Shown here: in pieces, positions 52,968 through 62,320 of the stretch
How positions within the stretch are numbered: the first letter of the stretch is position 1
Layout of the letters: each line of letters starts with the position of its first letter
NCBI GenBank assembly: GCA_002702065.1
Contig: NZXX01000012.1
Coordinates: 372,001-436,000 of the forward strand
From: Anaerolineaceae bacterium
Lineage (GTDB): Bacteria; Chloroflexota; Anaerolineae; Aggregatilineales; Phototrophicaceae
Reading direction: 5' to 3'
DNA length: 64,000 nucleotides
Translations under genes and position numbers: made by a program
Notes under the pieces: generated by a model
Told to the model about the DNA's origin: nothing
Database searches by the model: none
What the model saw: the letters and a program-made list of their open reading frames with translations, nothing else

Positions 52968-54035
52968 ATGATCGTCGTAGATGCCCACGAAGACATTGCT
53001 TACAACGCCCTCATGTTCGGGCGCGATTACCGGCAGAGCGCACTGGCCCATCGCACCAGAGAAGCCAGTACCGACACCCCTAACAATGCTGGGACGGCCA
53101 CCGTTGGCCTGCCCGATGCGTTGCTCGGACGGGTGGCCCTGACTTTCAGCACGCTGTTTGTCGCCCCGCGCACCCGCCAGTCTGCACCCTGGGACGGCCT
53201 GAGCTACAGCGAACCCGAAGAAGCCTACGCCATCGCGCTGCGCCAGATGGATTATTATGAGCGGCTGGCGGACGAGCACGATAAGATCAACCTTGTCCGC
53301 ACGCAGGCGGACCTCGACGCGGTGCTGGCGACATGGGAAGACGGCAAGACGCTGGAGGATCATCAGATTGGGCTGGTGACGCTGATGGAAAATGCGGACC
53401 CGATTATCGAGCCAAAGCAGTTTGAAGAATGGTACGAACGGGGCGTTCGGCTGGTTGGTCTGGCATGGCATCAGACACGCTACTGCGGTGGCACCGGCAG
53501 CCCCGGCCCGCTGACAGACCTGGGCCGCGAACTGCTGGACGTCATGGCGAGTTTCAACGCTATCCTCGACCTGTCGCACATGGCGGAAGAATCCTACCTC
53601 GAAGCAGTGGATCGTTATGAAGGCGTCATCATCGCCAGCCACAGTAACCCGCGCCGTTTCTGCAATACCGACCGCCACCTGTCCGATGATATGATCGCAC
53701 GGCTGGTCGAGCGGGACGGCGTGATGGGCATTGTGCTGTATAACCAGTTTTTGACCAACGGATGGGACAAACGCCAGCGGCTGCCGTTTTCGATTATTAC
53801 CGATGCGATTGACTATGTGTGCCAGTTGGCGGGCAGCGCGGCGCATGTGGGCATCGGCACCGATTTTGACGGCGGGGTCGGGCGCGAGAGTATCCCGGAA
53901 GGGCTGGATACGGTTGGCGACCTGCTGCTGATTGCGGATGCGCTGCGCCAAAAAGGCTATGCTGAGGCTGACATCCAGGCGATTATGGGCGGCAACATGA
54001 TCCGCAAGCTGCGCCAGGGACTGCCAGAAGATTAA
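52968..54035 (+). CDS. Membrane dipeptidase family (peptidase M19)
   Basis: 355 aa from ATG 52968, with AAAGG 7 nt upstream (ATG 52962 is too close to it). Zinc-ligand motifs of renal dipeptidase-like enzymes: VDAHEDIAYNAL (N-terminal HxD-type), LMENAD (Glu bridging), DLSHMAEESY, IIASHSNPR and GIGTDFDGG. There is no signal peptide, so it is cytoplasmic despite the family name. It cleaves dipeptides, perhaps also with D-residues. It is the first of three tightly packed genes (next starts 4 bp on). Confidence 0.92.
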   Translation: MIVVDAHEDIAYNALMFGRDYRQSALAHRTREASTDTPNNAGTATVGLPDALLGRVALTFSTLFVAPRTRQSAPWDGLSYSEPEEAYAIALRQMDYYERLADEHDKINLVRTQADLDAVLATWEDGKTLEDHQIGLVTLMENADPIIEPKQFEEWYERGVRLVGLAWHQTRYCGGTGSPGPLTDLGRELLDVMASFNAILDLSHMAEESYLEAVDRYEGVIIASHSNPRRFCNTDRHLSDDMIARLVERDGVMGIVLYNQFLTNGWDKRQRLPFSIITDAIDYVCQLAGSAAHVGIGTDFDGGVGRESIPEGLDTVGDLLLIADALRQKGYAEADIQAIMGGNMIRKLRQGLPED

Positions 54036-54039
54036 CCCT

Positions 54040-54567
54040 ATGGTTCGTATTGGTCAGATTGGGATTGCGCTGGGGGTGCTGGGGGCTGTACTGGCCGTGA
54101 TGGGCCTGTTCCCCGGTGTCACCGGCTTACCCCCGACACCCGGCATTGGCACAATTCAGCTGTTGATTTTGCTGACGGGTTTCACGTTGCTGATTGCCGG
54201 GGCATTTATCTATGCCAAATACACGTTTTATTCCTACCAGACCGCCAACCTCGCCCAGCAGATTGCGCTGCGGCTGTCGATGACCGGGCTGTTGTTTTCT
54301 GGTATGTCTGCGATGGCGGATATTCTGGGGTTTGGCTCTAACCTGCGCACAGAAACCAGCGACATCTTTTTCGGAGCGTGGCAGGCAGCCGGGTTGATTG
54401 GTGGTTTTCTGGTCGCTTCGCTGGGCGTGCTGGTCTATGCGGTGGCAGGTATCAGCAGTGACAGCGGCGTGGAACCCCGGCGTCCCATTGTGACCGCGCC
54501 TGATGACGATACGCTGCCTATTATTCGCCGCGACCCCAAACCGGAACAAGATAAGGAACCTTTATGA
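54040..54567 (+). CDS. Four-helix membrane protein of unknown function
   Basis: 175 aa. Hydrophobic segments at about 5-25, 39-60, 80-98 and 108-132, with a polar C-terminal tail rich in Asp, Arg and Pro. No family is recognised. It starts 4 bp after the dipeptidase gene and overlaps the next gene by four bases, so it is co-expressed with both. Confidence 0.75.
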   Translation: MVRIGQIGIALGVLGAVLAVMGLFPGVTGLPPTPGIGTIQLLILLTGFTLLIAGAFIYAKYTFYSYQTANLAQQIALRLSMTGLLFSGMSAMADILGFGSNLRTETSDIFFGAWQAAGLIGGFLVASLGVLVYAVAGISSDSGVEPRRPIVTAPDDDTLPIIRRDPKPEQDKEPL

Positions 54568-55544
54568 AAATAGGCTTACGATCACACAATGGCGCCGAAG
54601 ATCGCCTGCTGTATGCGCAGCAAATCGGCGCGGATGGGGCGAGTATCTGGGGATGGGCGGTGCCGGAATATCTGGAGCGCCAGTACCTGACATCCGATGA
54701 TATGCGGATGCTGCGCCGCCGTTTTGAAAAATATGATCTGGCGCTGACAGGCGTCGGCATTGGCGGTCAGGTGGTCAAGAATCAACTGCTTGGTTTGCCG
54801 GACCGCGAGGCGGACATCGCCAATGTCGCTCGCACAATTCGCAGCATTGGCGAGGCGTATCAGGACCAGCCCGAAAATGCGCCGGTACTCATCATCGACC
54901 AGCGGATTACGTACTGGGCGGAGGGGCGGCCCGGCTATACCAACCTGCCTGTGGGGCGCGGTGGCACCGTGCTGCTGGATTTCGACGCCGAGGCGCATGC
55001 CAGCGAAATGGACAAACCCGCTGGCGATGTCCCTTACGACGAAGCATGGTCGCGCATCGCTTATTTTTACGAGCATCTCGTTCCAGTGGCGGAGGAAGCG
55101 AAAGTTCGGCTGGCAACCCACCCGGATGACCCGCCGCTGCCGCATTATCGCGGCGTCGATCAAGTGCTGACCGGCTTTGACGGGTTGAAGAAGGTGGTCG
55201 ACTCATTCCCCAGCCCGTACAACGGCCTGCTGTTCTGCATTGGCACCATGCAGGAAGCTGGCGAAGATGTGCCGGAACTTATCCGTCATTTTGGCGCGCA
55301 GAACAAGATTTTTTATGTGCACTTCCGCAATGTGCAGGGGACGGTGCCGCGCTATCGTGAGGTGTTTGCCAGCGAGGGCGATGGTGACATGATCGCCAAC
55401 TTCAAGGCCCTGAAAGAGGTCGGGTTTACCGGCTTTGTCGTGCCGGACCATCACCCCGGCATCACCGGCGATACGGACTGGACACACATGAGCCGCGCCT
55501 GGCATGTCGGCTATCTGAAAGGGCTTATTCAGGCACTCGGTTAG
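54564..55544 (+). CDS. Mannonate dehydratase (UxuA family)
   Basis: 326 aa; overlaps the previous gene in ATGA. UxuA blocks: LATHPDDPPLPHYRG, GLLFCIGTMQEAGEDV, FYVHFRNVQGTVPRYREVF (split), SEGDGDMIANF and VVPDHHPGITGDTDW. These hold the metal-binding His/Cys/Asp residues of the xylose-isomerase-like fold. The reaction is D-mannonate to 2-keto-3-deoxygluconate in hexuronate breakdown. No other uronate gene lies in the window, so a related sugar acid is possible. Confidence 0.88.
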   Translation: MKIGLRSHNGAEDRLLYAQQIGADGASIWGWAVPEYLERQYLTSDDMRMLRRRFEKYDLALTGVGIGGQVVKNQLLGLPDREADIANVARTIRSIGEAYQDQPENAPVLIIDQRITYWAEGRPGYTNLPVGRGGTVLLDFDAEAHASEMDKPAGDVPYDEAWSRIAYFYEHLVPVAEEAKVRLATHPDDPPLPHYRGVDQVLTGFDGLKKVVDSFPSPYNGLLFCIGTMQEAGEDVPELIRHFGAQNKIFYVHFRNVQGTVPRYREVFASEGDGDMIANFKALKEVGFTGFVVPDHHPGITGDTDWTHMSRAWHVGYLKGLIQALG

Positions 55545-55576
55545 GCTGCCTTGTTGCAGTGATGCACGTGCATCAC

Positions 55577-56899
55577 CTACGCCGGGAGTGGGGGAATCGG
55601 ACGTGATGCGCCGGTATCATGGGCCGGTGGCTCGTGCCGCAGCATTTCGGTCAGGACGGTTGTCAGGTCATCCTGAAGGCGGCGGCTGAAGGTGTTTTGC
55701 GGTTCTCCCGGACGCAGGCCCGACAGGGAATACGTAAAGTTCTCGTGGATCATCCTGCCGCTGACGGTCATCTCCGGTTCCCACAGATCAACCAGACGCC
55801 AGCGCCCCTGTTCCAGATAATACAACTCGAACCGGATACGCACTTCGCCATGGACACCCTGAAACGCAATGTCGATTGCGATGGGCAGCATGGCGCTGCG
55901 CGGGCTGATCTTGCGCCGGAACTGGCCGACCAGTTTGCGGGCCACCGGACGCACGCGGCGGCTGATCTGGTCTTCGTCGAGGTCGGCGGCGCGATCAATC
56001 GTCTTGTTCAGGCGGCGGGTGATGTCGCGGGTTGCCACGACTTCGCTGCGGGCGACCCGGCCATACTGGTCGTACTGGTTCATCCGCACACCCGTGACTT
56101 CCCAGTTATTCAGTTTTTGGCCTTCCAGCCCGGTCAGCAGCTTACGGATATGCGTCGACCCCTCATCCGACGGGGACGGCGGGGCCAGGTCGTTCTGTGC
56201 ATGAGCCTGCCACCCTTGCCGACGGCCTGCGGTGGTCGAGGGCGCCATCGGCGGGACATTGGCATAAGGCGGCAGCTGCACCACGTAGCGCGGTTTACGG
56301 CGCACGATCAGCAAACGCAGGATAATCAGGAACAGCACCAGTAAAATCGCAAGGGCAACCACCGTGGCTGCCAGTGCTGCCATATGGACTGGATCGGACG
56401 TGTCAAATCCGAATTGTTCGAGGATCGATTCCAGGCTGTTGTCCGGGCGTCCATCCGCATTAGTATCCGGCTGCCCGGTCTGGGCCAGCAAATCTTCCAG
56501 ACGCGGTACCACGATAACGGCGCTGTTGTTGTCGACGTTGCCGGTTGATGGCTCGACATCACCAATACCAACGGTTACACGAATCGCCTGTTCGCGGTCT
56601 GGCGGCAGCAGTTCCAGCGGCAGCGGCAGCAGAATCGTGACGCTTTCGCTGGCGCCTAAGGGTCGCAGGGATTGGCTGGCAATCTCATTTTCGGTGTCAT
56701 CGTTGATCACGCGCACCATGCTGCCATTATTGGCTGCGCCGCCCAGGTTGGTTACATCGAAGGCGAGGATCACGGCGCTGGTATCCGGCGAAAGCTCCGG
56801 CTGGCGGATATTACCAATAGCGTAATCAACCCCGTTCTGAGCAGCAGCGGGTAGGGTCATCAGCAGCAGGTAAATCAATACAGTCAGCAGCGCGCGCAT
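55577..56899 (-). CDS. Single-pass membrane protein with CARDB-like extracellular domain
   Basis: 440 aa. Signal peptide (1-20, LPAAAQ), then a beta-rich domain to about 135 with the CARDB-like pattern (YAIGNIRQPELSPDTSAVIL, FDVTNLGGAANNGSMVRV, VDNNSAVIVVPRL). A helix lies at about 172-196, and a 240-residue cytoplasmic region follows with a repeated basic/acidic character (RKLVGQFRRKISPRSAMLPI). I cannot name the cytoplasmic part. It converges with the mannonate dehydratase gene. Confidence 0.7.
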   Translation of the reverse strand: MRALLTVLIYLLLMTLPAAAQNGVDYAIGNIRQPELSPDTSAVILAFDVTNLGGAANNGSMVRVINDDTENEIASQSLRPLGASESVTILLPLPLELLPPDREQAIRVTVGIGDVEPSTGNVDNNSAVIVVPRLEDLLAQTGQPDTNADGRPDNSLESILEQFGFDTSDPVHMAALAATVVALAILLVLFLIILRLLIVRRKPRYVVQLPPYANVPPMAPSTTAGRRQGWQAHAQNDLAPPSPSDEGSTHIRKLLTGLEGQKLNNWEVTGVRMNQYDQYGRVARSEVVATRDITRRLNKTIDRAADLDEDQISRRVRPVARKLVGQFRRKISPRSAMLPIAIDIAFQGVHGEVRIRFELYYLEQGRWRLVDLWEPEMTVSGRMIHENFTYSLSGLRPGEPQNTFSRRLQDDLTTVLTEMLRHEPPAHDTGASRPIPPLPA

Positions 56900-57128
56900 G
56901 GATATCCTCTGGCGAACCTGCCGGACGACAGGTTTTCGGTACTATTTTCTCGTGACACGAACCACGCAGAATCGAGTATAAGAGACACATTAACTATAGG
57001 GCGAAAGCCGTTTCTTTCCAAGTGTTGCAATGTGCGCTTTGCTGACGTGTTGTCAACGTAGTGTGCAGGTTTTGACCAGATCAGTTTATTTTTGCGGTTC
57101 GTTGCGGGGTGATGGATACAATGACAGT

Positions 57129-57860
57129 ATGAAGGCGCTCTCGATTTCTCCCCGGTGGCTGCGGTCGGGTCATCCGATTGTACGGCGTTATGTGCGCCAG
57201 CCGATGCCCGCCTATCTTCAGGCGCTGTTGTTCGCCATGATGATCAGCGTTTTTCTGATGCTGGGTGGGCTGAGTATCCCGGTGTTGTACTGTCTGTTTT
57301 CGCTGGCGGTGCTGGTTCAGGTGGCTGTCAGCTCGGCGAACAAGGTTTATCAGGCGCGCCGGTCATCGACCTGGGACCTCGTTCGCATCGCGCCGTTCTC
57401 CTCGCGTGAACTGCTGCTCAGCCTGTGGACAGCGAGTGTGCGGCAGCTCAGCCGAACATGGTTCATGATGGTGTATCGCCTGCTGCACGCCATGACGATT
57501 ATCGGCGTCATCGTCTATACGCTGCTTTTCACCAACACCCACCCCCAGCAGGCCCTGTTGATCCTGCTGACCGGCACTGCCATGATCGTCGTGCAGCCCT
57601 TTGCCGAGATGTTTTTCTGTGGCATGGTCGGTTTGGCCGGGGCCAATCGCCTGCGCGACCAGCATAACGGGCAGGGGTTTGTCGTGGGCGTGGTGGTGTT
57701 GTACTGGCTTGGCTACGTTGGTGGCGTGCTGGCTTTGCTGATGGCCCAGCAGATGAACCTGAGCGGCGAACAACTGGTGGCGATCTTTGTGACCCCGCTC
57801 ATTTTACCGGCCTTGTTTGGCTCGGTGGCGCTGCGCATTGCCGAGACTGCCTTGCGCTGA
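57129..57860 (+). CDS. Polytopic membrane protein of unknown function
   Basis: 243 aa from ATG 57129; the frame continues upstream without coding character. Six hydrophobic segments, short loops and a basic N-terminus (SPRWLRSGHPIVRRYVRQP). The word WDLVRIAPFSSRELLLSLW resembles permease-type proteins associated with ABC transporters in Gram-positive and Chloroflexota genomes, but there is no ATPase gene alongside. It is followed by a strong terminator. Confidence 0.7.
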   Translation: MKALSISPRWLRSGHPIVRRYVRQPMPAYLQALLFAMMISVFLMLGGLSIPVLYCLFSLAVLVQVAVSSANKVYQARRSSTWDLVRIAPFSSRELLLSLWTASVRQLSRTWFMMVYRLLHAMTIIGVIVYTLLFTNTHPQQALLILLTGTAMIVVQPFAEMFFCGMVGLAGANRLRDQHNGQGFVVGVVVLYWLGYVGGVLALLMAQQMNLSGEQLVAIFVTPLILPALFGSVALRIAETALR

Positions 57861-57887
57861 TTTTCTCCGCTTACAGATATTGATCAG

Positions 57888-57918
57888 GCCGTGTCCGATC
57901 TACCGGGCGCGGCTTTTT
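57888..57918 (+). terminator. Rho-independent terminator
   Basis: GCCGTGTCCG (57888-57897) pairs with CGGGCGCGGC (57904-57913), ten pairs with two G-T, six-base loop and T5. Confidence 0.85.
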
Positions 57919-58175
57919 GATTCCCACTTATAAGCTGCAAATGGACATGATTCTGCCAGTCCGAAGGTGATTATCGCCGGGATTGTCCGCTTTGTGTCCG
58001 CTTGTTGTCCGGATTCTGTAGAGGCGACCCACCCCCTTTTGCGATGCTGAAGTTGTCGTACGGCTTTAGCTGCAAGGAGTGGACCAATGGATCCGCGACC
58101 ACCCATCATCCTCCCGGCGTAAGTACGCCAACTTCGGGACTGCACGGCCTGCCAACACCGGCAGGTCGTTGCGTT
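57919..58175. other. Intergenic region, no gene supported
   Basis: With the terminator this leaves about 315 bp free of genes (57861-58175). A tiny frame of 11 codons at 58087 has a good ribosome site (AAGGAG) but no other support. A GC hairpin CCTGCC/GGCAGG lies at about 58148-58165, close to the end of the leftward TPR gene, without a T-run. Confidence 0.4.
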
Positions 58176-59306
58176 TTAAAGGGGTGGCAGCTTGTCCATA
58201 TCTTCGCGGATGTCAGCGCGAAGGTCCGAAACCAGGGGAGAGTCCGGTAGTGATTCTGCCATTTGGAGTGCCTGCTGGTAGAAACCCCTGGCAGTCTCAT
58301 GATTTTCGGCGATCGCTTCCAGAAACCCCAGGGCATAGACCCCATTCGCCTGCTGAAATTCAATTTCGAGTTTCTGCCATATGATCAGCGCCTGCCGCAA
58401 ATGGTGGCGGGCACTGGTGATATCACCGACTTTGGTTTGCGCCAGCGCCAGCGCATGATGTGCTGCCCCGGTCATGTAAGGAAAATCGAGCGACATGAAG
58501 CCTTCCAGCGCGTCGACATAACGGTCGACGGCGGCCTGATGCTGCTTGTTTTCCAGCAGAACCGAAGCCTGATGGTAGTTCAGGATGGCCGAATGATAAG
58601 CGTCTTTGGCCCCCGGTTTCACCAGCTCCAGAAAATGGGCCGCATGTGGAAAGCTGCGGGCGACGCGGCAGATTTCGGCCAGCAGCAGGGCGGTTCGCTG
58701 CTGTTCCTCATGATTTTCCAGCCACATCCAGTGACTCAGCGCGACCTGAGCATGACCGAGTGCGCGTCGGGTTTCTGCCTGATGCAGATAGGCGACCGCG
58801 AGCGAATAGTGCAGCGTTGCCAGCATGCGATCATTGGCGATCTCGCGGGCAAAGATCAGCGTTTCGGCGATGAACTGGTCAATGTCCTGCGTGGCGAAGA
58901 TGGCTTTTGAATGCAGAATACCGATGCGGGCCAGCAGCCTGTTTTCAATGGTGACGTTGCGGTCGGTACGGGCCAGCGCTTTGCTGAAAGCATCCGAGGC
59001 AGTCTGGTAATTGCCGGACTGGAACAGGCAGGCTCCCAGATGTGACCACACCTGAATCTGAAAATCGGTGTTGCTCAGGTCCATGGCGCACAGCAGCGCA
59101 TCGTACAACACATTTTCCCATCGTTTGTAGTCTGCCCGTGTCAGGGCGTAGGGCATGATCAGGTTGAGGGTTTCGATTGCTTCGACGGCACTGGCGGATC
59201 GTCCATTCAGACCTCTGGCAATCTGGATGTAAACCTGGTCAAGATGGTCATCGAGCCAATCATAATCATTGAGGTGCTCTTGCAGGTCCAGTGGCGAGAC
59301 AGACAT
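58176..59306 (-). CDS. TPR-like repeat protein
   Basis: 376 aa from ATG 59306; the frame is open further but only with a TTG start. It has no signal peptide. Helical repeats throughout resemble TPR: VWSHLGACLFQSGNYQTASD, LLARIGILHSKAIFATQDID, HYSLAVAYLHQAETRRALGH, AHHALALAQTKVGDITSARH and VYALGFLEAIAENHETARGF. There is no NTPase or HTH domain, unlike the STAND regulator at 18825, whose sensor part it resembles. Probably a protein-protein interaction scaffold. Confidence 0.78.
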   Translation of the reverse strand: MSVSPLDLQEHLNDYDWLDDHLDQVYIQIARGLNGRSASAVEAIETLNLIMPYALTRADYKRWENVLYDALLCAMDLSNTDFQIQVWSHLGACLFQSGNYQTASDAFSKALARTDRNVTIENRLLARIGILHSKAIFATQDIDQFIAETLIFAREIANDRMLATLHYSLAVAYLHQAETRRALGHAQVALSHWMWLENHEEQQRTALLLAEICRVARSFPHAAHFLELVKPGAKDAYHSAILNYHQASVLLENKQHQAAVDRYVDALEGFMSLDFPYMTGAAHHALALAQTKVGDITSARHHLRQALIIWQKLEIEFQQANGVYALGFLEAIAENHETARGFYQQALQMAESLPDSPLVSDLRADIREDMDKLPPL

Positions 59307-59465
59307 ACAATCATGGCTGTTTTGGCAACAGCCACCCCCTTTAAAAGATTCTGTTGTGAGCCGGGCTGTCCACGTAGTCAACAGCGCGCTATCGAATCAA
59401 AATCTGGCTCAACAGCGCCGATTTGACACGCTGAGCCAGATTGTATCACGCAAGTATTAAAAAGC

Positions 59466-60632
59466 TTATTGCGCTGCGGTAAGTTTCAGGATTCGTCCGC
59501 TGTAATCCGCCACATACAGCTCGCCACTTTCGTCCTCACCAAACGCGCTGATCGCCAGTCCGGTGTTTGGAATAAAGTCCGCCAGGGTTTGCCATGTGCC
59601 GGCTTCATCCTGATAGGTCGCCCATGTGCGCCCGGAACACCAGTCGCCATAGATATAAACACCCTGCAAGTCGGGCAGTGCTTCGCCCCGGTAGGCGTAA
59701 CCGCCGGTGATCGAGCAGCCGTTGTTGTGGTTGTATTCCGCAACCGGGAAGACTGTGTTGCCGGGGTCCGCATCCTGCGAGTAGCGGATACTGGCCTCAA
59801 AGACACGCCAGCCATAGTTCTCGCCGCCGGGGCTGTCGGCTGGCTGGAAGTTGACTTCTTCCAATTGATTCTGGCCGACATCGGCAATGTACAGGTCGCC
59901 GGTTTCGCGATCAAAGCTGAAGCGGTACGGATTGCGCAGGCCCAAGGCCCACACTTCCGGCGCGAGGTCCGGGTTGACTGTGGCGATCGGGTTGTCCTCC
60001 GGTATGGCGTACGGGTCGCCATTGTCGACATCAATGCGCAGAATTTTACCCAGCAGCGATGTCGGATTCTGGGCGTTGTTCTGCGGGTCGCCCTGCGAAC
60101 CACCGTCGCCAAGCGCGATGTACAGATAGCCATCGGGGCCAAATTCGATCTGGCCGCCGTTGTGATTGGCATACGGCTGTGGATGCGTGAAAATCACCTG
60201 TGCGCTGTTCGGGTCGGCCACATCCGGGTTGTCGCTGCTGACACTGTACCGCGCGATCACGGTGTTGCCGCTGCGGTCGCTGTAATGCACGTAGAACAGG
60301 CCATTCTCAGCGTAGTTCGGATGAAAGGCCAGCCCCAGCAGGCCGCGCTCGGAATAGCTGCTCAGGATGTCCTGGCTGGAAAGGTTGCTGATGTCGAGGA
60401 AGGGTGTGCTGTTGACGGTACCATCACTGACAATGATGATGCGCCCGGCCTGTTCCAGCACAAAAAGCCGGTTGCTGCCGTCCCCGGCATGGGTCAGATA
60501 CAGCGGGCGGGATAATCCGCTGACATACTCCGTCAGTTGATACTGGGACGGGTCTGGCGCGCTGTTGTCCTGTGCCATCGCCGGGCCAATAAGGGTGAAA
60601 CTCATGAGAAGCAGAATCAGAATCTTAGTCAT
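59466..60632 (-). CDS. Secreted PQQ-type glucose/sorbosone dehydrogenase-like protein
   Basis: 388 aa with a signal peptide (1-20, IGPAMAQ). Six-blade propeller blocks of the GSDH family: GLSRPLYLTHAGDGSNRLFV, SERGLLGLAFHPNYAENGLF, ANHNGGQIEFGPDGYLYIALGDGG (split), GLRNPYRFSFD, YIADVGQNQLEEVNF and YGDWCSG. AGGAGA lies 6 nt before the ATG. It probably oxidises sugars outside the cell using PQQ, although many homologues have no proven cofactor. No PQQ synthesis genes are nearby. Confidence 0.9.
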   Translation of the reverse strand: MTKILILLLMSFTLIGPAMAQDNSAPDPSQYQLTEYVSGLSRPLYLTHAGDGSNRLFVLEQAGRIIIVSDGTVNSTPFLDISNLSSQDILSSYSERGLLGLAFHPNYAENGLFYVHYSDRSGNTVIARYSVSSDNPDVADPNSAQVIFTHPQPYANHNGGQIEFGPDGYLYIALGDGGSQGDPQNNAQNPTSLLGKILRIDVDNGDPYAIPEDNPIATVNPDLAPEVWALGLRNPYRFSFDRETGDLYIADVGQNQLEEVNFQPADSPGGENYGWRVFEASIRYSQDADPGNTVFPVAEYNHNNGCSITGGYAYRGEALPDLQGVYIYGDWCSGRTWATYQDEAGTWQTLADFIPNTGLAISAFGEDESGELYVADYSGRILKLTAAQ

Positions 60633-60725
60633 TGTCTCTCCTGAGAAATGGATGCTGAACCGTAATTGTACTGAGGAATTCCGGGAAGCGGCGTTCTGTT
60701 CATGCAGGACTTATCTTTCCACGCA

Positions 60726-60760
60726 TAAAAAAACGGCCATCCATTGTGGGGGATGACCGT
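60726..60760 (-). terminator. Rho-independent terminator of the ugd unit
   Basis: Read leftwards: ACGGTCATCC, 8-nt loop, GGATGGCCGT (one G-T pair) and a T7 tail (60727-60733 on the plus strand as A7). It separates ugd from the sugar dehydrogenase gene. Confidence 0.9.
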
Positions 60761-60786
60761 CTGTCGTTTCGTGAAAAACACGGCTG

Positions 60787-62175
60787 CTATTTTGTGGCAC
60801 CTGCCGCCAGATAGGGCGAGCCGACGGCCAGGTAACTGTAACCATGCGCCACCAGTTCCTCAAAGTCCGGGATCATGCGGCGGCCATCAATGACGAGGTA
60901 CGGCGGTTCGACGCACTGTTCTATCGTGCGCGAGATGCCGCGAAATTCTTCCCAGTCCGTCGAGATGAACATGGCGTCGCTGCCGCGCAGGGCTTCCTGC
61001 ACCGTCTCGTGATACGTGATCTTCTCGAACAGGTGATTCTTGTTCGGGTCGAAGAAGCGCTTGGCCTCGTGAATTGCCAGCGGGTCATAGGCACGGATTT
61101 CGCGCACGCCGCGGGCCAGCAGCCCCTCGACGACCTTCAGCGATGATGCGTCGCGCATGTCGTTGGTCTGCTTCTTGAACGCCAGCCCCAGCAGCGCCAC
61201 ACTTTTGTGGTTGAAGTTGATGCCTGCCTCGGCAACAGCCCGTTCGAGCAGGTACGACTTCTGATATTCGTTGATATTGTGAACCGATTGCAGCAGGTCT
61301 GCGGATTGACCGGCAGTCTGAAGCTGGTAAATCAGTGACTGAATGTCCTTGCCGAAACAGGAGCCACCGGCACCATTGGAGACGTAGGACCCCCATGTGC
61401 TGATGCGATCGTCGGATGTGACGCCACGCTTGAGGTCTTCCATACGGACATTGGGGAAGGTTTCGCCGATGCGTCCGCCCACGCCGTTCCAGAACGAAAT
61501 GTAGGTGAGCAGCAGCGTATTGCTGACGTACTTGATCGCTTCGGCAGTTTCGGGCGTGGTTTCGATATAACGAATGCGAACGTGATTGACAAACTGCGAG
61601 TAGATGCGCCGGATGATGCGCAGGTCTTCTTCAGTATCTGCCCCGATAACAATGCGATCTGGCCGGCGAGAACGCTCTACCGCGTCGCCTTCCGGCAGAA
61701 ATTCGGGGTTCGAGGCGATGCCGAAATTGGGCACGTCGTGTTCTTTGAGGATTCGCTCTAGCTGACGGGCGGTTCCAACCGGTACGGTACTCTTGTTGAC
61801 GAGCACAATACGGCGCTGGTCGACACGGTTGGCCAGCAGCGGCGCAATGTCGTTCAGGGCCTTGAAATAATAGCTGAGGTCGGAGGACCCATTCGGGTTT
61901 GGTGGGGTGGGCAGACACAGGAAGATGGCGTCCGTACCCTCGATAATCGGCTTGATGTCATCCACAAAAAACAGATAACGCCCGATGTTTTCGGCAATGA
62001 CTGTGGCCAGACCGGGCTCGTTTACGTACCGCTCGATCTGTTCCCGTTCGGCGGAGCGATAGGCCGCGATTTTGGCCTTGTCGATGTCATAGGCATACAC
62101 TTCATGACCCGATTCTGAAATTACGGCGGCGTGGGTCAGGCCGACAAACCCTGTTCCGGCGACAATTATTTTCAT
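60787..62175 (-). CDS. ugd: UDP-glucose/GDP-mannose 6-dehydrogenase
   Basis: 462 aa. NAD motif IIVAGTGFVGLTHAAV (3-18), NKSTVPVGTARQL, SNPEFLPEGDAVE, and the catalytic Cys273 in NGAGGSCFGKD. C-terminal domain with LLGLAFKKQTNDMRDASSL and IDGRRM. It oxidises UDP-glucose to UDP-glucuronate (or a related nucleotide sugar) for polysaccharide or glycolipid synthesis. The internal substrate motif is atypical for the group, so GDP-mannose or UDP-HexNAc cannot be excluded. It lies 145 bp downstream of the FAD oxidoreductase gene, likely one transcription unit. Confidence 0.9.
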   Translation of the reverse strand: MKIIVAGTGFVGLTHAAVISESGHEVYAYDIDKAKIAAYRSAEREQIERYVNEPGLATVIAENIGRYLFFVDDIKPIIEGTDAIFLCLPTPPNPNGSSDLSYYFKALNDIAPLLANRVDQRRIVLVNKSTVPVGTARQLERILKEHDVPNFGIASNPEFLPEGDAVERSRRPDRIVIGADTEEDLRIIRRIYSQFVNHVRIRYIETTPETAEAIKYVSNTLLLTYISFWNGVGGRIGETFPNVRMEDLKRGVTSDDRISTWGSYVSNGAGGSCFGKDIQSLIYQLQTAGQSADLLQSVHNINEYQKSYLLERAVAEAGINFNHKSVALLGLAFKKQTNDMRDASSLKVVEGLLARGVREIRAYDPLAIHEAKRFFDPNKNHLFEKITYHETVQEALRGSDAMFISTDWEEFRGISRTIEQCVEPPYLVIDGRRMIPDFEELVAHGYSYLAVGSPYLAAGATK

Positions 62176-62320
62176 GCTGTCCTCTTACAGATCTTCACAG
62201 TCTGTCAAATTCACGATTGCTACGGTAAGTTTGCAACCTTGCGCAAACCTTAATGTTAGGTGCAGGACGTTCAATCCTTTACCTATTTTATGGCAATACA
62301 AAATTTATGGGCATAGACGT

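Noticed and set aside
58087..58122. An 11-codon frame with a good ribosome site
   Set aside because: Too short to support without expression data; mentioned only in the intergenic entry.
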